From the NCBI GenBank assembly GCA_016808115.1, contig JAEQBH010002441.1, positions 558,001 through 622,000 of the forward strand: 64,000 nucleotides of DNA, given 5' to 3'. The stretch is from Tetrastigma voinierianum. Taxonomy: Eukaryota > Streptophyta > Magnoliopsida > Vitales > Vitaceae. The notes beneath the pieces are model-generated. The model had not been told where the DNA came from. It saw nothing but the letters and a program-made list of their open reading frames with translations, and ran no database searches. Below are positions 24,255 to 37,984 of the stretch, piece by piece. The translations under genes and the position numbers were made by a program. Positions within the stretch are counted from its first letter, which is position 1; every line of letters starts with the position of its first letter.

Positions 24255-27200
24255 TCATGTTGAAGTGACCAATGGCTGTGTGGAGCTTGATTCTGGTGGG
24301 GAGTTCTCCTCCTGAGGTCGCAAAAAAGATCTGCAGTAGGCATTATGTGCATTCTCATAGTTTACTTCAAGCAGCCCATTTTTCTTATCAAGTTCATCAT
24401 TTTCCATAGCATTCTGACCACAAAAACAATCCAAATAAGACTGCCAAGTAAAAACACACAACATTGTATTTACAGTATATATTAATAGTATGATTATCCC
24501 ATGTAGAAAATGAATTACAGGCTTAAATTCAGAGGATGAACCTAACTGATTCTAAGAGTCTGATTGGCAATACTTTTAAACAGTACTTCTAATATGAAGG
24601 TACCGACGAAATCAGACCCCCATTGCGGCAAGATGATATTATTTCGCAGTGAAGATTCAGGGTATGATTCAGGCGGCCATTGATCCATAAAGAAAAAGCG
24701 ATAGTTTCGCTGTTTTACTGCACAATTTTTAGAATATACTTCATCCTACTCCAACAATGAAAAGTTATGGTATGAATCAAAAGAGATCTACCGATAGAAC
24801 ACCGTAAAATGTAGAGGAAACGGATCTTGCAGTACCTTATTAATATAGTGAACAAAAAGGAGGGATGGTGGAAATGGCTGCAGCTGGTTTTGACTTCAAC
24901 CCGAAAAAGACCGATCATAGTTATTTGCATGAAGATGACTGGGGTAACAAGAATATACTGATAATATATACGCCAATATTGTCCACATGTCTCATAAACA
25001 GTTTCATGCACATCTTGAATCTGCAAGGTGGTAGAACAGAAAAGAAGACGTATTATTTTATTGAACAGGAAATAGAAAAAGGTATCAGCAAAAAACTAAA
25101 TCATTATTAAAAGAGAATGTATTCAATTCTTGAGGGATCAACCAGAGAACATGTTGCTACTCACTTAACAAAAGAAGTTATCATGAAGATTATCAATAAA
25201 TGGAAAATTTGTGTTAATTGATTCTGAGGTGTATAAGTTATCCTAATCTTTAAAAAAGAACAGTCATTATTCATAGATTGTAAAGCGCAGACAGTTTTTC
25301 AGACGGTATGGGAAATTATTTTGACAGCATTGAAAATGGTCTTTGCAAGTTCCCAAAATGCTAACTGAATTCCATTAACATAATTTGTGATGGCAGAAAA
25401 TTTTTCAGACGTCACCTCGACAGATGATATTCCCTTCATCTGGTTTTTACTGATATCATGAATTTCCACAAGACTAGCTTTGAGAACACTCCTTAATGAG
25501 CATCTACTTTTTTATCAGGTTTATGGCACTTTATTCTCAGGGTACCTTAGTGAAGATATTTTCCACTCTGTTCCAAGGAAGGGGCAAAAGAAAAAGAAAA
25601 GCCAGCACCTAAAAAACATTCGAGAGAAAGGAATCCATTTTTACAAATTTATATATTTTTTCCCATTTTAGCTGTCCAATATAAAAATGGTAAACAAATA
25701 AAGAGGCAAGAAATTGAATTTATTTGGATCTACATGACTTTAATATCAAGGCCAAGCAGAAAATCATATCATTACAAAATATAGTTTAACTACTCAATTT
25801 TTCAAATATGCAGGGGATCCATCCTCCTTACAGAGAAACAATGGGGTTTCCAGGTAGATTGTTGTCTTATCGTTTGGATAACACAAGTTCACAGATGATG
25901 AATAAATTCAGAAGAAAAAACAAGGATTCTTTTTCCCGCCAAAACTCATATTGCTTCCTCTAAAATACCCTGGTTGCACTTAATAACACAGCTCACAGAA
26001 AGTCGCATGCTACATTCAAAAACAAATAAAAGAATCTGGTGCAAAATACCCCCATTTGATAGGATCAAAGTCGGTAGAGTGTAAACTCTGGTTGATGCGG
26101 CCACAGCATAGCCAAAAAAAGTAGCCAATAAGAAATGGAAAAGTGCAGCAACGCAAAACTATTTGCATATACCATTAATCAGTATTGAGAGACAGACAAA
26201 TGGAATAACTCGAAAGTGGCAATGAAATATAGATATGAACTTTTTTCCTTCAAGAGGCGGTGTGATTTGGATGAAATCCCAGATGAGTAAGCCTGGTTGA
26301 AGAATTTCCAAAGAAATCCTGAGCAGTCCATCTGCGGGATGTCATGAAAGAAATCTGCCTAACAACAAATATACTAAGATCTCGTGGCAGGCTATCTAAA
26401 AACAATCTTTTCAGCAGGCTTTTAAAACAGATACACAAGGATTAAAAAAAATGATAATATTTCAGGAGAATCAAGAAATATGAGCCGGGCTTACTTGAGC
26501 CGAGACAGCTCCTGCTAGACGACTAGGAAAATTCTTAGGATTAGAAAAAGATTCTCCAATTTCATCAAGTAAAGAGCCTGATAACAAGCTCAGAAGAATA
26601 CATTTCCATCAAAAAAAGAAAAACTATGTAAGCCAAAGATTTATTTCGCTGCTCTCGGTGACATGCAGCTCGCTAGATTAGCCGTCTTCAAGCATAAAGC
26701 AAAAGGGACAGAGATATATGGCAAATCCCGAGAATTACGCTTAGAGATATCCTGTCACAACTGAGCGCACCCCGTAGTTCAGAGTTGGATACGTCAGAAA
26801 AACCAAGAGAAGATCACTGGAAAATTGTTAAACACAGATGCATCAGTAAGTAAGAAGAGGAAAAGGCCAAAATAAATTCTGTGAGTATAACCGTTAGGCT
26901 TCGCGATGATAATGTAAACATTTTTCCTCCAAAAACTAAATAAACATCTGAGCATTTGGTTCAGTGAATATATACTCCAACCAAAGTTGGTACCTGTTCC
27001 AAGAAAGACAAAAGTAGAAATAACACTAAACGGATGTTTCTTTACATATAGTTTCTGTAGCATCTGGAGTCTTAAAGAAGTGTTAGTTTCATGTAGCGTT
27101 TGAGTTCTAAAGAAGCATATAAGATTTGTTTTTGACATCAGACACCCACGGTTGATCTTGATTAAGGTGTATTTCAACCCGGTTATTTCATTTGCCAAAA

Positions 27201-30200
27201 TACTCATTTAGAAAGAATGCTGGTTTGCCATCAAAATTGTAATAAATTCATCAGCGCATGCACATATTGTGCCAAAATTAGTACCTAGAACAATTCATCT
27301 CTACTGTAATGATAGAACTGCATTACACGAGCCACGTGGGCAGCGCCCATATCCTGCGTAAATTTCCAAAACGCGGGCATCTACTTCGCGCCAACATAAC
27401 TAGATATCACCTGTGAAGTAGGTACCGATCACCGTTAATGAACAACATCCTGTCGGGAGAGAGCAAAATTCAAAGTTTTGCGAAAAGAAGGCAGATTCCA
27501 AAAGACACAATACCTTCACAAAGTGAGCAAAGTTGCTTACATCATCAGAGCGGCTATGGCAGGAGGCAGAAACCTATTTCTCAATTTTCAAATTTAGCTA
27601 TTCCCTGAACTGCAGTGACTGGGATAAAGCAAAGAATACTGTCGTGGGGTTTCATGCAGTAACAAAAACAACAAGGTTCTGAAGTGGCAGATATCTGTGC
27701 TGAAGCATAAGTTCTTCCATAAGATATCCTTTGCCTCTGGAGCCATTTCTGTAATCCACAGAAGTGGATCTGGGTGCTGTTGATCTTTGCCGAAAGGCTA
27801 GTGCACCCTACTGACTGAAAGTAACAAAAGCAACAGGCAACTCCTAAAAAAAAGAAGAAAGAAATAGAGAGAGACGAAAAAAAGTATAACCAAATGTTAC
27901 CCCAAACAGCCATAAAGACATGAATATGATGTGAAGCAGAGCATATGCCTACTTAACAGAAGTTACCCCAAAGAGCCATAAGAAAGATGAATATGATGTG
28001 AGGTGCCTACTAAAGCGTGATGTGAGGTGCACATGGATTCCGTGGATAGAAGATATGATTGAAAGCTAAAACCAAGCATGATATCAGTAATTACATTGAT
28101 GGAGAAGATTATAGGTTTTAACTTAGCATATCAATTATTTGTAGAAGTCGAGCTTCCAAAAATATATGGGCATCATGGCATCAGTAACAAAATAGTTGCC
28201 TTCATAACAAGTTATCCAAATCATTTTTATGTATCTCTTTTCCAATTCTGTTTTATCTGAACACCATTTTCAATCCAATTTGATCCATGTGACATGTGAT
28301 GATGCTGCATAATAAGCAATTCTAAAAGAATGGTGTAGTATCATGCAGCATTCGAAATTTTTTTCATATATAGATATATATATATATATGCTAAGACGGG
28401 AAACAAAATTGAACAGAGAATGAAACCAGAAAAGAAACTTTCAAGCAAGAGTAATGAAACTTTAATGCATATATTGGGGCACCAGCAACTTCTGGTAGAG
28501 TAGATCCTTACCACTAATTGCTCAAGGTCTGTTGCGTCATATAACATTTGATAAGATTGATATATGAGCATGGTGAAGCTTTGTGCAGGTGAGAAGAAAT
28601 GATCTGGCAGAACATCCATGGAGGTTTTTGTGCTCACTGCAGAGGGAAATTCCTTCGAGCAGAATGGAAAATGAAATAGTAGCGCTAAGGTTGATGCCTG
28701 ATGTTTCAGTTGTTGAGTTCTTTTCTTATCAATATTCAGCCAGGGCTCCTGCAGATCAAATGGTTGTGAAGTCCCACAATGACTGAAGTGCAATGGAGGG
28801 AATGAGAATATTAAGAGATGTGAAGGGTGTAAGAACTGTTTACGTGGCCTCATCTATTTTGAACTTTAGTTCAATCCAAAGATAAACAATGTGGGTAAAT
28901 CAAAGAGTTCACAAGGATTTATAAAAAGAAAATAATACAGGGAATCGACATCAATATTATCTCTCCTCAGTTCAATGGTTCAGAGGCAGACTTAAAAAGC
29001 TGTGAGTCCACAGTTTCATTAATTACAGAAAAATGTTTCAATCAGAAATGATTAATTAGGAAAAACCAAGAAGAGTAATTTTCAGTCTTCTCCCACATCA
29101 ACAAATGTTAAGTACAGTCATATTACTCCATTTCCACCTGTGTAGAATTCCTTTCCCTTGTCATGGGCATACTTAATATGCACATCTTTAGCATGATTTT
29201 CAAATAATGGCATATTAAACATATTTTTATGCAATAGGATGATTCAATTAAAACAGCCAAACCATTGGCTAATCTCAAGTACTGAAAATCGTGTTCTTAG
29301 TGCAGTAATGGAACATGACATAGTGTGTATTAATTAAAATTCAGAGATAACTACTGTCCCATAGTTTGACAATTAACTTAAGATAGATGTAGATTTTTGC
29401 AGACTGGAGCTTGAAAATTATCATATTGCAGTGACATTTAATAATTCTTGGTCTAAAAGGGCAGGAGTAATGAGAAAACAAGCTTGAGGAGCAGATCAAA
29501 TAAGTGAATAATGATAAATTCTAGATTCTAGATTCTCTGATATTCCCTGTATCATGGATTCATGATGTGCAAACTAGAATAACATCATATTTTCTAGCTT
29601 AATTAACCGTAGTTTATACTTTCGAAACAGCTGCATAATGGGGGATTTTGCAAATCATACTTTCAAGTATGATCTGTTTGTGCATTTAAACATGCAAGAA
29701 AATATGCCATAAATGTTTCTTGAAATCAGATTTCATATACTAGTAAGCTTTGAATGCAAAATACCTTATATAGCAGTGAACAATCCATAAAATGATATAA
29801 AGCATAAGCATGAAAATGAACCCAGTTCGTGGAGTAGGAAACAGATGGTAAGTACTCTTGGAGATGATAGGACAATAATAAATTTTGAATAGTAATAGGG
29901 TGCTTAATGAGCTCAATCAAAGAAGAAAACATTGTAATAATCTGATAAACATATACCATCTCGCAAATTTGCATGCATGTTTGCAAAATATACAGCATGA
30001 TTATAAACCACAACTAAGATTTCAGTTTAAGGTAAGATGTCATATGAAAAAATATTTCCATGGACAAGGAGGCTGCATTTTTATTAAAATAAAGTTTGAT
30101 GTTGATGGACAAATAATCTGTAACTCACCACCATAGCAGCTCAAGGCACAACCTGTAATTTGGATATATTGTTTATGTTCATGAAAGTAGCAGAAATTAA

Positions 30201-32403
30201 TATCTCCCACAGGCTCCAAAGAAGTAAATTATTGTAATGCAAGCCTTCAAACATAATATGTTATGATATTGTTTCTTTCAAAAAAATGCAGTAAACTAAA
30301 TTGTGATCGAAACAGTAAATGAGTAAGGTTCAGCAGTTGAGTAATTTAAGCGTACGTTCTTCTAAAAAATTGGCCAAACAAAACCAATGAGACTCGCTCA
30401 TACTCTCTCATAAGTAGGTGAATTAAGAAGGTAGAAATATTGAAAAGCAAGGATGCTCGCCAGCGTAAGGATTTGGCAAAATGTTTGTATATTAAGACTA
30501 CCATAGATGCAAATTGATTCACATTCTAATAGAACTGACAATCCCCCAAAATTCTGTAAAAAATTGAAATCATGATCTAGTGGTGGAAAACAGGATTAGT
30601 TATGAGGGAGAGGTGACGATAATGGACAAATTATCGATGTTGTTCAGAAACATTACTATAACATTAGTATGGAAACATTGTCAGTGTTAGTGATATTACG
30701 ACCTGCAAACATCAAATGGCTACAAAGAGTCCTCTCTTCAGAGCAAGGCTTCAATCCTGAATATATGGAGGCAATAAAGCCATCGCTATTGAACCTCTCA
30801 ACTGCAAGAAGAAGTATAAGAAGCAGTAGAGGTGTCATTTCAGAAGAAACAACTGGACAGTAGATTTTGGGGTTACAGATTCTTTCATTGATCTAATTCA
30901 AACACTTCTACAACAGCCTGGGAACTTTTATTATCCTAGAAAAACTTAAAAGTTACTTTCACCCAGTCCTACATAAAAGTATACATACATCTTATGGAAA
31001 ATATTTCTTATTTTTTGTTTAGGCATATAGACTACATAAACAGTAGTATTTCTCACGTCCCTTTATATAATCAGCGCAGCCAGATAAATTATGATGCCCA
31101 TACTAGTTCTTAAACAGGATGGTCATAAAAAACTCATGTGAAAAGAAATGGAAAATGAGGTAAGTAATAAATAATCTTTACATAATGTTTTGATATTGAA
31201 AATGAGATTGACTCACCGGTTAGAGCCTCTACTGATGTTAGATATTGTAAAAGAATCCATGGAATGCAAAGGAACTCATATATGGTTCATTGTAGACTTG
31301 TATAATTGACTGAAGAATAGCAATCCCACAAGAGAACATGCCATTAAAGAAATATGAGAGAAAGTTGCAACATGAACATTCTCAAATGAATGGAAACTTA
31401 AGAGTAGTATTCACAAAGCAGAGTAGAAAATAATTCAGAATGAATAACATATTGCAAATTGTTTAGTTCATTAACTATGCTACATGATCATGATAAGAGG
31501 TAACATTCCATTTCTTAGAACTACATGAAGTCATCTCTCCTCTGTAGCATTATGGACCCCTAAAATACAAAGCGAAAACAACAAATCCCAACTTTTTTTT
31601 TAAGTGGATAAATATCTCTTCATGAAATTCTCTGATTTGTAATAAATGAACATTTTTTCTAAACCTTGATTTCAAAACTCTTTTTTAAGTCAAAAATTGC
31701 CCTAAGAAAAACATATTTTATTTTATTCTTTTAATAAATTACAAAAATCACCCATATTCTTTCACACAAATTATATTCCAATTGTCAAGTATGTGTACAA
31801 GTTGAAAATAGACAGACAATTGAACATGTCATATGAAAATTGATGTGAATGCCCTTACAAAAGAACTTAATGTGGGATTCATAAATGTTTGTTTGGGTGT
31901 ATAAAACATAGTTTAATATTTGTAAATTGACATGGGTAGAAATTTTGAAATAATTTTTTGTAATTTTTTATTATTATTTTTTTCATTTCTAAAAACAGAA
32001 AATGCCTTGCAGTGTCCAATCACCCACACCCAAATCAAAACAATCTCCAAATTGGGCATTTTCCCATTTTATTAAGAAAATATATGAGAAGAAGAAAGAA
32101 AGCAGACCCGAATTTGAAGAGTTCGATGATGACGAGAGCGTCGGGAGTCCACTGGTTCGAGAATCTCATCTTCCGACACCTGAAAGGCTTGGGAATCCAA
32201 GAAACAGAGGGAGGAAGCGGAGGATATGACAGGCAAATTGCTCTGGTATATATGGGGATGGGGGATGGATGACGGTCAGGAGAGAAGCGGTAGTAGATGG
32301 GGGCGTTAGAGGGCTGTTTCTTCAGTATGGAGAAGAGGAAGGTAGTGATCAATGCTAACCCTATGTTGATAGCCGCTGAGGCAAATAAGCTTTGGGCGTT
32401 CAT
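24255..32403 (-). CDS. OSCA/CSC1-like hyperosmolality-gated channel (RXW8-type)
   Basis: The first exon starts at 32403 with MNAQSLFASAAINIGLALIT and runs to about 32060. Later blocks match this family in order: 28748-28512 (FPLCSEHK, then YQMLYDATDLEQL), 27843-27541 (ELPVAFVTF, DPLLWITEMAPEAKD, FIPVTAVQGIAKFE), about 26780-26495 (SVVTGYL, LLSGSLLDEIGESF, FPSRLAGAVSAQ), 26358-~26090 (ADFF, SLEILQPGLLIWDFI, FRVIPFVCLSIL), 25020-24792 (DVHETVYETCGQYW, FMQITMIGLF, GLKSKPAAA, YCKIRFL) and 24413-24255 (AMENDELDKKNG, NYENAHNAYC). OSCA proteins are multi-pass membrane channels opened by osmotic or mechanical stress that pass calcium. Splice sites are mostly canonical, but many single-base indels break the frame. 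The exon after the first membrane helix and a coiled-coil segment between 28512 and 27843 were not found. Probably a real gene with sequence errors; a decaying copy is the alternative. Confidence 0.85.
27896..28018. repeat. 66-bp tandem duplication in intron
   Basis: Two copies begin 'gttaccccaaa(c/g)agccataa' at 27896 and 27962. The second is slightly shortened. They lie in an intron of the channel gene. Confidence 0.75.
28850..32050. other. Long intron region of channel gene
   Basis: About 3.2 kb between the first exon and the next recognised exon. It should hold at least one exon (the loop after the first membrane helix), but none could be recognised. The open frame at 30656-30838 (minus) did not match the family. 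Confidence 0.4.
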
Positions 32404-32533
32404 CCCTGTGAAAGAGAAGTTAGAGAAGAAGAAGAAGAAAAGAAGAAGATGAAGAGAAGTGGGTGTGGAGGGTTGCTTACCCTTGTAGAACGTGGCACCC
32501 TCCTTCCGCTGCCTAACCGTCTTGTCTTCATGC

Positions 32534-32565
32534 ATTATTATAATAATAATAATAATAATAATAAA
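32534..32565. repeat. (AAT)n microsatellite
   Basis: A run of about ten taa/aat triplets just upstream of the channel gene's 5' region, with a second short run at 32580-32590. Confidence 0.9.
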
Positions 32566-32599
32566 AATTTTTGAATAAATAATAATAATAAATTTATTA

Positions 32600-33440
32600 A
32601 CTGTGGAATGAGGAAATTAATGTGGAACAGGACATACAAATTCATTACAATGAGAATGAATATGAGGATTGATTTCATAAAAATTAAAAATATATATATA
32701 TATATATCCAACAACGAGGGGGCAAACTTATTTGAACTAATGGTTTAATATTTATAAATTTTAGTTAGAGCAAGAGTGCATTAACTGAATTATCTACAAA
32801 AAAATTTCAAATTCTTGGAAAATTATACTAGATGATTTGGTGGCTTAAAAACAAAAATGTATATAAAAATGAAAAATACAAGATTCATTAAAAATAATAA
32901 TAATTTATTTAGGTAAAAGTACTATAGTAATCATTTCCTCAAGGTATTATTTCTGACCAACATACGTAAAGATATCTTAAATAATTGATTAAAGTAGTAT
33001 CTATCATGTTAGTTAATATAGTACATCTATATAAAAGCTAATTATTTTTCTTTATATGGTTATAAAGAAAAAGTCTAAAACATGGGAGTTTGAAATATTT
33101 TTATACTCTTTATTTTTTAATATTTTGTCTTTATTCTCAATATTCGCCCGGTTATTAATAAAAAGATAAATATGAGGAACAATAAAAGAAGATTCTTAGG
33201 CACCATCGAAACATATGTCATTTTATACTACCTCCAAACCCTGCAAACATGCATTTTCCTCGCTTGCCCATTAATTCTAACATTTATCTACTTAAGATAA
33301 CAAAAATCATTAAATTTGTATATATATAATATAATTACAGTGGTGGTCGCAATATTCTTTTTCAAGAGTGTATAATTATTAGAAATCACATGACTTAGGA
33401 ACGACGGCCGTTTTGGTCTTAATTTAAAAAAAAAAAAAAA
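32600..33440. other. AT-rich spacer with microsatellites
   Basis: Contains (TA)n at about 32692-32707 and a poly-A run at 33425-33441. No gene is seen. Confidence 0.5.
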
Positions 33441-33459
33441 AAGAAACAAACCCGCCTCC

Positions 33460-33610
33460 TCGCCGTATTCATTTGACTCATCTCGCTGCCACGGCTTCCG
33501 GGCAGACGACCGACCGGGGCTCTTCCTCAAGGCCGCTCCTTGCCGCGGCTGGCGACGCCGGGCCCATCTCCTTCCAACGCTTCACGTTGCCCGCTACCAC
33601 CGCGTGTGGA
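33460..33610. other. Isolated GC-rich patch
   Basis: About 150 bp of CpG-containing, GC-rich DNA within very AT-rich surroundings. A frame from 33473 (MTHLAATASGQTTDRGSSSR) is open through it but not recognised. It could be a captured gene fragment, a promoter CpG patch, or the 5' region of the transposon relic that follows. Confidence 0.4.
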
Positions 33611-33689
33611 TCATTTCCAACATTTTTTCACGTTGCTTTCCTTCACTCATTTGGTAAATTTTTAGGTTTTAGGTTTTGTAAATTTTAGA

Positions 33690-34050
33690 AAATTGAAGGA
33701 GTTTTGATGCTGCAATGGAACAAATTTTCAATCTATGCATCTATTATGAGAAAATTTGTTGTGGTTTTGAGCTTTCAATTGTATTTATTTGTTAGGTTAA
33801 TTTTTGATTATTTTTAATTGAAATTGATTAAGTTAAGTTTTAATTATTCAATTGATATTGGTTAGATGAATTATGAATTATTGAATTGGATTATTGAATT
33901 GTTGATTGTTGAATTGTGGCATGTTGAATTGTGAATAATAAATTGAATTGTTGAGAATTTATGTTTTGTTTTATTGAATTGTTGAATTATTAAGTAATAT
34001 TGAAATATTAAATTGTTGGGAGAGAATTATGGTTATTTTGTATGTTTATT
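33690..34050. other. Low-complexity 'ttgaattgtt' region
   Basis: Repeated attgaattgttgaatt motifs, no coding potential. Possibly an intron or UTR of the following transposase relic. Confidence 0.4.
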
Positions 34051-34059
34051 ATATTGAGA

Positions 34060-36550
34060 ATGAAAAGATATTTTCAAACGTGCCTAAAAGTTCAAATGGT
34101 CATATAGTGCATTAGAAACAACCGTACGCGCATCTAAATGCAAAATACTCGAATGGCATCAAGTGAATTGACGAGGTAATCCGGATGAGATTGAAATTAA
34201 TCAAGATGATATTGTTAGTGATCCGTGATTACGAAGCTGATGAAAGTTTTAATGAATATTCGTGGACCGTATTAGAAGAGAATACGCATCCAAAGGTCCT
34301 TTTTTGTTAAATCACACAATCATATTTTTCCAAGAAGAAGTATGGAAAAAGATGAAGAAGTTTTTAGGAGATGCTCGTTTAAGGACAATATTTGGTTGAA
34401 TATAGTGTAGCAAAGGGTGATGTGCCGCTTGTGCTTTTGGTGTTTTTCGTCGGTTTTTACAGTGGGATGAGGCATGCTCACAACAAATGGTTTCAGTCAA
34501 GAGCAATTGGAAAAGCCAGATAATTTTAGAGACCATGGTTAGTTCGTCTAGTAGTGCCCACAACAAAGAAAGAAAGAAACAGGATTTTGAAAGAACTTTC
34601 AAAAATAAAAAAAAACAGAGGTGGTTGAGTATTTCAGCATATAACAAATCTAAAAGTGAACAAGCTTATCGTGACTGTTTGACAAGAATTTGATGTTATT
34701 CGGCATTTTAGGTAAGGGTTGGCTTTATATATGATGACTTTCACTGTTATATGAAGGGAAATTTTCCCCGGAGTTAGAGCATTGGTATAGCTTAAGGAAC
34801 AAGGAGGAGGTCGGGAATGTTGTTTTGAAGAATGCTCCGCAAAGTAATAAATCCGATGACCGCCTCCATTAATTCAAAAGACAATAGCATTACGAGCTTC
34901 GTGCCGCTGAAACTACACTTGTGCAATGTTAGGTGATCTTGGTGACAAGTCATTTTCATTATGGTTGATGAAGCTCGTGATCGCTTCTATGAAAGAACAA
35001 ATGGGTCATGTGATTAGATATGTGAATGCTGCGGAGAAATAACGAACGATTTAGGTTTCGTTCCACGAGGGAGACATCGCAAAATGTTTGAAGGAAGCTT
35101 TTATTGAATCTGCCTTTGCTAAATATGGTTTGTCTTTGTCGAGATTGAGAGGTTTGAGTGGCATGATGGTGCAAAGAAATAAGGGCAGAAAAGTTTCTTA
35201 ATGTTTGAAGTCACTTATTTTGAGAGAAAATCCTTCCTCGCATGGTGTATGTTCATTGTTTTGCACATCAACTCGGGCCAGGCTGAAAGACGCGTATGCA
35301 AAAAAAAATCGGGACACATTTGGTGATTTTTGTTATTAATTTGCTATGATTGTGAATACATGTGGATCATCTGCAAAATAGTCGGATGAAACCCTCACAA
35401 AAGGAACATGAAGGGTAGAGAATGTTCTGGAGAACGGAGAAATAAACTTCCTTCGCATGTGAAAATCAAGAGATCTTTGCATAGACCGGTGATACACCGA
35501 CAATACACTCATGTCACCTGCGAAATTACCATATAGATATGTGGCCATCCGGTGTTGGAAGTTTACAAATTGAAGTTTGATGACAAAGATCAACTCAAAA
35601 TCAGAGCTCGTTAGGCTGTACCAGCGATGCGCACTTTTGAGTTTGTTTTCCCTATGATATTGATAGAAACGCTTGTTGGGAATGACAAATAGATTATCTA
35701 TGGTCAAGAGAGAGATGCAAATATTCTAAATGCTATTATTCAAATCAAAGTCAGGTGAAAAATCGAAAGCTACAAAGTCTAAGAGAATCGTGATGGATGG
35801 TTTGTCGAACGGCGAGACATTTTGTCAAGCTAATAAAATTTCAATTGTTAATATGGAAGAGATAGGCAATACCTGGGTGACTAGTTCGAATGAAGAGGGA
35901 TGGACAACTAAGCCATAAACTCACATTATTACTAGCGGAAAATATTTTGGTGAGGCATACCCAAAAACTATGACTTTATTTATTTCTAAATAAAGCTGTC
36001 ATGAATATTTAATTTAATTACTAATGATATCTTGTTAGGTTATTGATTCAATTATACAAGAGATGAATCATTTCCGTTTTTCCAAGTGCTACCGCATTAC
36101 TTGATTGCATTGCATGTCTTTCGATCCAAAGAATGGATTCTAATTTGATATGGATAAGCTTGCATCTCGTTAATCTTTATCCGAAGACTCTTCATACCGG
36201 GCATTTCTTTCTCAGAACTTCAATCTTTTCTAGTGATATGAGAATAGATGACGGTTCTTTAATGTGGAAGACTTAAGTCTAGCAAAGAAGACAAAGAAAC
36301 TATGAAAGATGTAGTTTTTCGATGTATTTACATCGCTAGTTGAATTGGCATTACTTAGCTCTATTGCGACAACATCTCGTTGAAAGAGTATTTTCTCACT
36401 ATGAAAGCCAGAAAACTCCGATTTGCGAATAGAATGGGGATGAATGGTTAGCAAATGACGCTTTAGTGGTATACATAGAAAAGGAGATATTTAATTTATT
36501 TACAACAAACTCATTTTGAATCGTTTCAAAGATGAGGAGTACTGTAGAAA
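34060..36550 (+). pseudogene. ZMYM1-like hAT transposase relic (TTF/DUF4371/dimerisation)
   Basis: Read across frames, the family's blocks appear in order. Near 34395-34560 a WLEYSVAKGD-like block is followed by a NWK.....SAHNK block. 34780-34850 has WYSLRNKE then VVLKNAPQ. 34950-35250 has VDEARDR, RYVNA, an LKEAFIESAFAKYGLSLSRL stretch, and ENPSS followed by YVHCFAHQL. Near 36360-36470 is the C-terminal SVERVFSTMK-like dimerisation block, then IEKEIFN. This is the TTF zinc-finger, DUF4371 and hAT-dimerisation protein often annotated as zinc finger MYM-type protein 1-like in plants. Every segment is interrupted by stops and indels, so it is dead. Element termini were not found. Confidence 0.8.
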
Positions 36551-36559
36551 TCAATTATC

Positions 36560-37980
36560 TCAGCAAAGACAAAAACATAGTGTAGCTTGATTTGTACTTT
36601 TTTTCTCTATCCTTCAAGTTTAAACTTTATTAATATAAGTAATTGTTCGTACTTTTATTTCTATATATTGATATATTTTCAGAAAAATTAATTTATTAGC
36701 TAATTTCTGAGTTTCGATCCGCCATTGTTAATAGAAATTGAAGGAGATAATCATTCAACAACTCACATGGTTCGGGAAACATATACTTTGCTATTTTAAA
36801 AGGGCCAATTAGATCAATTTAAATGGTTAAGAGCTCAAACGGTCCAACGTAAATAAATTTATGAAAAACAAAATATTATATTATAATGCAAATATTTAAA
36901 AAAAAAAAAAAGTATGCCCACTTGTTGGGATCTCATAATATCATATATTTTTTTTAAATAATTATGAGTGTCCATACTAGTTTACACACACCTAAACTAT
37001 TCCAATGAGGTCATAAAATTAACGTCCCAATAAATCCTCAACTAACCCTAAAGGCACTCAAAACTTATGATTAATTAATTTTAATGAACTATATTGGGAC
37101 CTACTATATCATTATATTCCTACAAACAAATATTCATGCTCTAAATTAGAAAGTATCACAAATCAAATTATATTAGATCTTAAATCTCCTTGCGTAACTA
37201 TAGAATTCATTTTTGTATTATCACTCATACTATATCCATAAGGATAAATATCATATTTATTGAATTGTTAGCGGCCATAATGATACAATTATTTAAAGAG
37301 ATGTATCTTTTCAATATGAAAATATCATAATATTTATTGATAAAAATATCTATAACCACTTGATGAGTTTTTTTTTTTTTTTTTCTGATGAGTTAATAAT
37401 TATTCGCTAATGATGGATAACTTCTTTAGGATCTCACTTTTATATGACTTCAAAAATAATTATTAATTCAACTGTAAGATGTCACTCTAATCCAAGTTCT
37501 TGGCACTATTGCATTACCAACTGTAGAAGGTTTTTCTTTTTATTTTCTTTACATTTTTGGATAATTCCTCATAAATATGTTTTTCCTTGCATTATTGAAA
37601 CACTTGTTATTTTTTTAGACTTAGATTTACATTTATATATATATATATATATATTCACTTTTTATTATATCTTAGTATTTTATTCTTCATAAATTTGTCT
37701 CCTTAACTCGATCTCTCATTTTATTTTTTTTCTCCATATTTTTCCCTCTAAGTGTCAAACTTTATTCAAGCTTTCTTTTCTATGTAATTGTTAACATGAT
37801 TATAATTACCTTCTTTGATATTAAGATTACTTTAGTATTTACTATGAAAAAAAAACATCTAAAATATCAGTCATAAAATAATAAGAATTTGACAGGAACA
37901 CATATGTGCTATGTACTTCATAATAAATTGTAACATAAATATTTCAAATTCAAAATAATTTAGTGAACTCAACAATGTCT
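36560..37980. other. AT-rich intergenic
   Basis: No coding content. Contains poly-A (36899), poly-T (37368) and a (TA)n run (37638-37654). Confidence 0.5.
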
Positions 37981-37984
37981 ATTC

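Noticed and set aside
25315..25525. Minus-strand open stretch of about 70 codons reading like a helical protein
   Set aside because: Lies in an OSCA intron, matches no part of that family, and this length is expected by chance.
30656..30838. Minus-strand frame in the long OSCA intron considered as the missing exon
   Set aside because: Residues did not align with the family's loop after the first membrane helix.
32002..32272. Two plus-strand frames
   Set aside because: Antisense to OSCA exon 1, whose N-terminus is clearly recognisable.
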